Part shown: positions 5,712-10,039 of the stretch, piece by piece
How positions within the stretch are numbered: position 1 is the stretch's first letter
How the letters are laid out: every line of letters starts with the position of its first letter
Assembly: GCA_005882525.1 (NCBI GenBank)
Contig: VBGO01000036.1
Coordinates: forward strand, 1 to 10,039
Length of the DNA: 10,039 nucleotides
Direction of reading: 5' to 3'
Source: Chloroflexota bacterium
GTDB taxonomy: Bacteria > Chloroflexota > Dormibacteria > CF-121
The notes under the pieces: generated by a model
What the model saw: only the letters and a program-made list of their open reading frames with translations
Database searches by the model: none
What the model was told of the DNA's origin: nothing
Translations under genes and position numbers: made by a program

Positions 5712-5737
5712 CCCTAGACGGTAGCGGTTACGGTCGC

Positions 5738-5818
5738 CTAGTTCCAGAAACCATGCAGAAGGACATGGTCGAGGAGCTGGGCCAGCCAGCGGCGAAGGCG
5801 GGTCGCCCGAGACGCCAT
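5738..5818 (-). CDS. Possible 26-residue small ORF upstream of the dehydratase
   Basis: ATG at 5816-5818 opens 26 codons ending in TAG at 5738-5740. The product starts MASRATRLRRWLAQLLDHVL and ends HGFWN, an amphipathic helix-like composition with basic N-terminus and a leucine-rich centre. CAGGAG lies about 13 nt upstream, further than ideal. It stops 26 nt before the dehydratase ATG. It might be a leader peptide or a chance ORF; I cannot decide. Otherwise the interval 5712-5869 shows no terminator or promoter I would defend. Confidence 0.2.
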   Translation of the reverse strand: MASRATRLRRWLAQLLDHVLLHGFWN

Positions 5819-5869
5819 GACGGTATAACGGCTCCTGACGCCCGGACTGTCACCGCGTGCCGGCTGGAG

Positions 5870-6394
5870 TTACGGTTTCTTCACCCCGGCGTGTCGACGC
5901 TCAATGACCCTGCCGAGGTTGTCGAGCTCGTTTTCACGTCCCTTGACCAGCCGCTCGGTCCATACCTCGTCGTGCAGCGGTTCCATCGTCATGATGACTC
6001 TCGCGCTGTCGCCGCTCGGCGTCAGGTCGACGACGGTGAGCTCCTGGTATGGGTCGACACCAGGAACGAAGTCGATCAGGGACCGGTAGGCAATGCGCTT
6101 TGCTGGCAGCACCTCCGTGAATGTTTTGTGCGCCTCCGTCGTCAGCGGCATCCCAGCCCCTTTCATGAACTCGACCTGCTCGGGGCCGGTCGCGGTCATG
6201 GCGTAGATGAGTTCACCGCCAGGTCGGAGCTCGAGCTTGCGGACCTCGACCTTGAAGCCGTCGGGTGCCCACCAGGACTCGATCCCATCGCTGGTGGTCC
6301 ACAGGCGCCACACCTCCTCAGCTGATGTCGGATATGTACGCTCGATGCGAATGTTGGTTGACGGAGTTTTCGGCGTAGCAGGCTCATTTGCCAT
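5870..6394 (-). CDS. SRPBCC/AHSA1-family protein (START-like fold)
   Basis: A 174-residue protein of the Activator-of-Hsp90-ATPase-homolog (AHSA1) branch of the SRPBCC superfamily, which forms a helix-grip fold with a hydrophobic cavity. The signature is near the N-terminus: IERTYPTSAEEVWRLWTTSD (17-36), the WW pair at 41-42, GFKVEVRKLELRPGGELIYAM (46-66), then VLPAKRIAYRSLIDF and the C-terminal helix DEVWTERLVKGRENELDNLG. Ligand and partner are unknown; relatives are often linked to stress or ArsR-type regulators, but none is visible here. ATG at 6392-6394 is preceded by AGAGGAA with about 6 nt spacing, a clear ribosome binding site. It starts 33 nt after the TPR gene, so the two are probably co-transcribed. 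Length is normal for the family. Confidence 0.9.
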   Translation of the reverse strand: MANEPATPKTPSTNIRIERTYPTSAEEVWRLWTTSDGIESWWAPDGFKVEVRKLELRPGGELIYAMTATGPEQVEFMKGAGMPLTTEAHKTFTEVLPAKRIAYRSLIDFVPGVDPYQELTVVDLTPSGDSARVIMTMEPLHDEVWTERLVKGRENELDNLGRVIERRHAGVKKP

Positions 6395-6427
6395 TCAAGT
6401 TCCTCTTTTGTTGTCGCTGTGGGCGTC

Positions 6428-7426
6428 TCATGCGAAGGCGACGATCTCATCTGCGGTCATTGACTCGCCAGACGACCAGGCGCGTTCGAATGCAGCGGTT
6501 GACCCAGCTCGGGTTGCGGCAACCGCTGCGTCGTAAGCCGGAACGTCAGCGGGATCTATCGCGGCGCCGCTGGCTTTGAACAGACCGCTCGCCGCCCCAA
6601 GGAGCCGTGCCGCTCGGTCCCAGTCGCGTTGGGCGGCGGCCGCTTCGCCGAGGCCGGCGACGGGATAAGGCAGGAGGTAGCGGTTCTCGGTTCGATGGGC
6701 GAGCAGGAGCGACTCGCGCCAAAGGCGGACCGCGGCGTCGACGTTTCCGAACCGGAGTTGAACCGCCGCCAGGTTACTGGTCTCCGTGCCGATCGCCATG
6801 TCATCCCCCCGCTTGCGGTTGAGATCAAGGCTTCGGCGGTAGAGATCCCTGGCTCCTTCGTAATCACCAGCCATGCGAGTCGCCTCGGCGAGGCAGTGAA
6901 GCGGTGGAAGCGACAGCTCCTCGTCGCCGGCTGCATCCGCGAGCGCCATCGCTTCACGGCTCAAGGCGATGGTCTGGCGCGGGTTGTTGTCCCGCAAACC
7001 CACCCGGGCGAGGCGGGTTAGCGCACCCACGATTAGTCGCGCGTCACCCAAGCCTCGCGCAATGGCCAGCGCGTCACTCGCGCGGTCCCGTGCGGTCTCG
7101 TTGTCGCCCTGTCGGAAGGCAAGGCCAGAAAGACTACTCAGGGCCCGGCACCGCAACGTCGGGGTCGGATCCCTGACCGCAGCCAGCAAACGCTCGAGCC
7201 AGCCTCTTCCCTCCGCCCACTGCCCGCGAAGATGCCAGTAGTCGGGTAAAGCGAGCGCAAGCTCCAGTCCGACGGTCGGGTCATTTTCGAGGAGCCAGCC
7301 TAAACCCTGCTGGATGCGGTCGTGATCTCGATCGAGCTGGGCCGCCCAGGTCTCGGCGTCCGGACCGCGTAAGTGCGACCCGGCGACCGTGACCTCCTGA
7401 ATAAGCGCCTCAAGGTCGGTTTTCAT
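6428..7426 (-). CDS. TPR-repeat protein resembling the C-terminal part of LuxR/AfsR-type ATPases
   Basis: The product is helical throughout with degenerate tetratricopeptide repeats. Numbering from the GTG at 7435, the segment GPDAETWAAQLDRDHDRIQQ (24-43) followed by GLGWLLE and YWHLRGQWAEGRGWLERLLA matches the region just after the NB-ARC/winged-helix part of large LuxR- or SARP-type regulators. Later repeats include ARDRASDALAIARGLGDARL and DYEGARDLYRRSLDLNRKRG. The end, AWSSGESMTADEIVAFA, resembles the final helix of those proteins. The ATPase and DNA-binding domains are absent, so it is either a genuine stand-alone scaffold or a 5'-deleted remnant. I prefer ATG at 7426 (332 residues) over the in-frame GTG at 7435; neither has a good ribosome binding site. 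It begins 34 nt after tRNA-Val with no terminator between, and the AHSA1 gene follows 33 nt downstream. Confidence 0.75.
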   Translation of the reverse strand: MKTDLEALIQEVTVAGSHLRGPDAETWAAQLDRDHDRIQQGLGWLLENDPTVGLELALALPDYWHLRGQWAEGRGWLERLLAAVRDPTPTLRCRALSSLSGLAFRQGDNETARDRASDALAIARGLGDARLIVGALTRLARVGLRDNNPRQTIALSREAMALADAAGDEELSLPPLHCLAEATRMAGDYEGARDLYRRSLDLNRKRGDDMAIGTETSNLAAVQLRFGNVDAAVRLWRESLLLAHRTENRYLLPYPVAGLGEAAAAQRDWDRAARLLGAASGLFKASGAAIDPADVPAYDAAVAATRAGSTAAFERAWSSGESMTADEIVAFA

Positions 7427-7460
7427 GGCGGCCACGAGATCAGATGGACATCGAGCTGCG

Positions 7461-7537
7461 TGGTGGGCGCAACAGGAGTCGAACCTGTGACCTCTTCCTT
7501 GTCATGGAAGCGCTCGTACCAACTGAGCTATGCGCCC
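7461..7537 (-). tRNA. tRNA-Val(GAC), CCA encoded
   Basis: Complete cloverleaf on the minus strand. The acceptor stem GGGCGCA/TGCGCCC, D-stem GCTC/GAGC, anticodon stem CTTCC/GGAAG with loop ATGACAA (anticodon GAC, U33 present, A at 32 and 38), and T-stem ACAGG/CCTGT with loop TTCGACT all pair. Discriminator A73 (7464) is followed by a genome-encoded CCA (7461-7463). It reads GUC and GUU valine codons. A TATAAT lies just upstream at 7552-7557. Confidence 0.97.
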
Positions 7538-7551
7538 GCGTAACGGAGGCG

Positions 7552-7557
7552 ATTATA
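7552..7557 (-). promoter_or_regulatory. -10 element of the tRNA-Val promoter
   Basis: A perfect TATAAT on the minus strand contains the TAA stop codon of the MFS gene (7553-7555). It lies 14 nt upstream of the mature tRNA 5' end. TTCAAC with 17-nt spacing (7575-7580) is a poor -35. Initiation would fall near 7545, leaving a short 5' extension to be removed by RNase P. Confidence 0.5.
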
Positions 7558-8902
7558 CCGGCGCTTTGCCGTTCGTTGAAAGGGTGGGCGGCACCAGCGG
7601 GCTGCGGCGGCCGGCCAGGGCGGAGATCACGCCGCTGGCCACCAGCAGGGCGCCCATGCCGAAGATGACCCGAGTGACCCCGAAGAGGTCCGCCAGACCG
7701 CCGGCCAGCAGGATCGGGATGGCGACGGCGGCGTTGACCACCGTGAACATGGCGCCGAAGATGCGGCCGCGCAACTCCGCTTCGGTCTTCTCCTGCAAGA
7801 CCGTGAAGGCCGGGATGAAGAGCATGCCGAACTCCAGCCCCCCGATGAAGCCGAAAACCACGGGAAACCAGACCATCAACCAGCCGGCGCCCAGCTGCTC
7901 CAACAGGTAGGGCACGACGGCAATCAGCATCAGCGTGAGGCCGGCCGAGAGCAGGCCGCCGATCAGCAGCCGGCTGCGCCGGTAGTGGCGGCCATATTGG
8001 CCGAGGTAAAACGCCGCGCCGAGCATGCCGATGACAGCGGGCGCCAGGAAGAGGTAGACGTCGGTCGCTTGCAGGCGCAGCACCGTGCTCATGTAGCTGG
8101 GCGCCAGCACGAAGACCGAGAAGATCACCGCAATCGTCAGGCTCAACTGCACCACGGCGAAGCGCACCAGGGGCCGCGCCGCGATATAGCCGATGCCTTC
8201 GCGAAGCTCGTAGAGGATGTCGGTCTTCCCGGCCGGTGCCTCGTGGGTGCGGACGTGCAGATCAGTCCTGACCAGGTAGATCAACCAGGCCGCCGTCAGG
8301 AAGAGGGCGGCGGCGATCCAGTACGGCGAGTCGGTGCCGAGGAAGCGGACCGCGAACGTGGAGAGCGGCACGGCGATCAGCAGGGTGACGATTACCGTGC
8401 TGGTGAACATCGAGGTCGCCGTCATCAGCTCCTCCCGCCCCACGATGAACGGGATGGACGCGGCTTCGGCCGGGGCAAAGATCTGACCGACGGAGGCAAA
8501 CAGGAAGATGATGACGAAGAGGTGCCAGGTGACATGCTCGAAGTAGGGGGTGATCTGGCTCAGCGGGATCAGCAGGATCAAGCCACCTCGGATGGCGTTG
8601 GTGAAGAGCATCAACTTCTTCTTGTCGTGGCGGTCGGCATACACGCCGGCCAGTGGGCTTAGGAACACAGATGGAAAGGTGTAGGCGAGAAAGAGCGCCG
8701 CGCCGTGGGTGCTCGCCCGGCTGATGCTGTAGGTCAGGATCAGCAGCGCGAACATCAAGAATTTGTCGGCCAGCTGGGAGGCGACTTGCGCGGACCAGAT
8801 CAACCGGAAATCGTGGTTGGCGAGCACCGTGCGAAAGCCCGGTTGAGGAAGGATGATGTCGCGAGGGTCTCGGACCGCGCCCACCTCGTCTGGCTGCTTC
8901 AA
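7553..8902 (-). CDS. MFS transporter, MFS_3/EntS-MefA-like exporter
   Basis: A 449-residue inner-membrane protein with about twelve hydrophobic helices, as expected for a major facilitator exporter. Family marks are NHDFRLIWSAQVASQLADKF (29-48) at helix 1, the motif-A-like loop GVYADRHDKKK (86-96) between helices 2 and 3, and LQEKTEAELRGRIFGAMFTV (369-388) in the second half, typical of macrolide- or enterobactin-efflux relatives. Substrate cannot be told. The first start is TTG at 8900-8902 (with AGG 4 nt before); GTG at 8882-8884 is an alternative that loses six residues. It starts 23 nt after rsmA with no terminator between and may be co-transcribed with it. Its stop overlaps the tRNA-Val -10. 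Confidence 0.9.
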   Translation of the reverse strand: MKQPDEVGAVRDPRDIILPQPGFRTVLANHDFRLIWSAQVASQLADKFLMFALLILTYSISRASTHGAALFLAYTFPSVFLSPLAGVYADRHDKKKLMLFTNAIRGGLILLIPLSQITPYFEHVTWHLFVIIFLFASVGQIFAPAEAASIPFIVGREELMTATSMFTSTVIVTLLIAVPLSTFAVRFLGTDSPYWIAAALFLTAAWLIYLVRTDLHVRTHEAPAGKTDILYELREGIGYIAARPLVRFAVVQLSLTIAVIFSVFVLAPSYMSTVLRLQATDVYLFLAPAVIGMLGAAFYLGQYGRHYRRSRLLIGGLLSAGLTLMLIAVVPYLLEQLGAGWLMVWFPVVFGFIGGLEFGMLFIPAFTVLQEKTEAELRGRIFGAMFTVVNAAVAIPILLAGGLADLFGVTRVIFGMGALLVASGVISALAGRRSPLVPPTLSTNGKAPV

Positions 8903-8925
8903 AGCGCCTAAATCGTAACTAGTTG

Positions 8926-9738
8926 TCAGTTCGCGCGCTCATTCTCGAAAAGTCGCCTCCATTCCTCGAGTGACAGGGTCTCGGCGCGGCGCGCCGGGTC
9001 GATGCCTATAACGGCCAGCCGGTCGCGAGCCTCCGCCCCGCTGACCCCCCGCCGCCGTCCGAGCACAAAGGGCAACTGCTTGCGACGAGCCTGGAAGAAC
9101 GGTGTGACGAAATCGAAGAAGCCGGGTAAGTCGGCGCGTGGAAGCGCCGGTTGCGGGTCGGGGATGATGCGGACCAGCGCGGAGTCGACCTGCGGCGGCG
9201 GGTAAAACGCGCTGCGCGGGACGCGCAGCGTGAGCTCGGGCCGACCGTAGATCCGAACACCCAGCGTGGCGAGGCTCCAGGCACCCGGAGGGGCCACCAG
9301 GCGTTCGGCCACCTCGCGCTGCACCAGGAGATCGATGCGCGCGGGCGGCTGCGGCTGCTCGAGCAGGTGGACGAAGAGCGCCCCGGTCAGGTTGTACGGA
9401 ATGTTGCCCGCCACCCGGTAGGGCGACGGGAGCAGCTCGCCGACGGCGGTCCGCAGGATGTCGGCCTCGATGATCCGGACGTTGGACCGATTACGCAGCG
9501 TGAGACCCAGCGCCTTGACGCAGGCCGGGTCGACCTCGACCCCCGTCACCGCGCGCGCCCGGCCCGCCAGCTCGACGGTCAGGGCGCCGAGGCCCGGTCC
9601 GACCTCGACGATGTGATCCTGGGGGGCGAGCTCGAGAGCCTCGACGATGCGAGCGAGCTGCTGCCGGTCGGCGAGGAAATTCTGTCCCCAGCGGCGCAGG
9701 TACCGGACCCCGAAGCGGCGGGCCACGCCCCGGATCAC
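8926..9738 (-). CDS. rsmA: 16S rRNA (adenine1518-N6/adenine1519-N6)-dimethyltransferase
   Basis: RsmA/KsgA dimethylates two adjacent adenosines in the 3' hairpin loop of 16S rRNA using S-adenosylmethionine, a late 30S maturation step. The 270-residue length is typical. Motifs in order: GQNFLAD (18-24), SAM-binding motif I EVGPGLGALT (45-54), E68 in GVEVD, EADIL around D93, catalytic NIPYN (112-116), and SAFYPPPQVDSALVR (176-190) with ARRKQL (217-222). The start is GTG at 9736-9738; homologous sequence (a segment like ELTDASV) seems to continue a few codons upstream, but no ATG/GTG/TTG lies there, and an ATG at 9741-9743 region is out of frame. No clear Shine-Dalgarno, so coupling to tatD, which ends 28 nt upstream, is likely. 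Confidence 0.96.
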   Translation of the reverse strand: MIRGVARRFGVRYLRRWGQNFLADRQQLARIVEALELAPQDHIVEVGPGLGALTVELAGRARAVTGVEVDPACVKALGLTLRNRSNVRIIEADILRTAVGELLPSPYRVAGNIPYNLTGALFVHLLEQPQPPARIDLLVQREVAERLVAPPGAWSLATLGVRIYGRPELTLRVPRSAFYPPPQVDSALVRIIPDPQPALPRADLPGFFDFVTPFFQARRKQLPFVLGRRRGVSGAEARDRLAVIGIDPARRAETLSLEEWRRLFENERAN

Positions 9739-9766
9739 CGAGGCATCGGTCAGCTCGAGCGCGCGC

Positions 9767-10039
9767 TTACGGGCCGGCGTGGTTCAACCGAAAAAGGGTG
9801 GTGGCGTTCTGGGCGGTGGCCCGGCCGACCTCGATTTCCGTCGTGCCGCGCAGCGCGGCGATCCGCGCCACCGTCTCGACCAGGTAGCGCGGCGCGTTGG
9901 GCTTCCCGCGCCGGCTCTGCGGCGGAAGAAACGGCGAGTCGGTTTCGACCAGCATGTGGTCCAGCGGGATGATACTGGCCGCCCCGATCACGCCGTGCGC
10001 CGTCGGGTAGGTGACGGTGCCGGCAAAAGAAATGTAGAA
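9767..10039 (-). CDS. tatD: TatD-family metal-dependent hydrolase, 5' end cut by window edge
   Basis: Only the C-terminal 90 codons are present, and the frame is open to the last base. The sequence begins FYISFAGTVTYPTAHGV, continues IIPLDHMLVETDSPFLPPQS with the conserved metal-binding aspartate of the LVETD motif, and ends with RGKPNAPRYLVETVARIAAL plus the usual terminal helix with ATAQNATTLFRL. TatD enzymes (YcfH/TatD/YjjV) are metal-dependent DNases/hydrolases of the amidohydrolase fold. The internal GTG at 9989-9991 is not the start. The tatD-rsmA order is common in Gram-positive and Chloroflexi-like genomes. Confidence 0.93.
   Translation of the reverse strand, partial: FYISFAGTVTYPTAHGVIGAASIIPLDHMLVETDSPFLPPQSRRGKPNAPRYLVETVARIAALRGTTEIEVGRATAQNATTLFRLNHAGP

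Noticed and set aside
4596..5717. 373-codon plus-strand frame
   Set aside because: It is antisense to the PLP dehydratase and has the composition of a shadow frame. It was considered as the gene for the plus-strand terminator, but it runs in past the hairpin rather than ending at it.
7440..7480. Attachment-site duplication of the tRNA-Val 3' end
   Set aside because: I found no second copy of the tRNA 3' segment in the window and no integrase, so an integrated element cannot be claimed.

Overview
This is a high-GC bacterial chromosomal segment, and every gene I can support lies on the minus strand. It starts inside pheS and ends inside a tatD-type nuclease gene, both cut by the window edges. 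Gene content is mostly housekeeping: translation factors, ribosomal proteins, two aminoacyl-tRNA synthetases, a tRNA and an rRNA methyltransferase. No transposase, integrase, phage gene or CRISPR array is visible. The tatD-rsmA pair, a ThrRS lacking the N-terminal TGS domain and the general protein style fit a terrestrial high-GC lineage near Chloroflexota/Dormibacterota or Actinomycetota. That placement is inference and weak.

Reading in the direction of transcription (high to low coordinates): tatD (partial), rsmA, an MFS exporter and tRNA-Val(GAC) come first. Then follow a TPR protein resembling the C-terminal part of LuxR/AfsR-type ATPases, an AHSA1/SRPBCC protein, a PLP-dependent threonine/serine dehydratase and a stand-alone response-regulator receiver domain. 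Next is a short regulatory interval with a strong-looking promoter and a perfect DnaA box, then a small four-cysteine protein, thrS, a structured leader with an intrinsic terminator, and infC-rpmI-rplT-pheS (partial).

The thrS to pheS block is the functional core: threonyl-tRNA synthetase, initiation factor IF3, ribosomal proteins L35 and L20, and the phenylalanyl-tRNA synthetase alpha subunit. Between thrS and infC the sequence shows an extended -10 overlapping the thrS stop, a leader with two mutually exclusive foldings (terminator or antiterminator), and an ideal Shine-Dalgarno placed in front of an ACG codon. The infC frame has no ATG, GTG or TTG upstream of a point well inside the conserved N-domain. 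Together these suggest transcriptional attenuation of the infC operon plus IF3 autoregulation through a non-canonical start codon.

The least explained parts are: the 4025-4204 interval (DnaA box, 10-bp-phased direct repeat inside an inverted repeat, upstream of a strong promoter); the small Cys4 protein it drives; a near-perfect intrinsic terminator at 4725-4754 pointing along the plus strand, where no plus-strand gene exists; and the TPR fragment directly behind tRNA-Val. I do not see an obvious new multi-gene system. The best candidates for something undescribed are the infC leader with its ACG start and the Cys4 gene with its promoter module.
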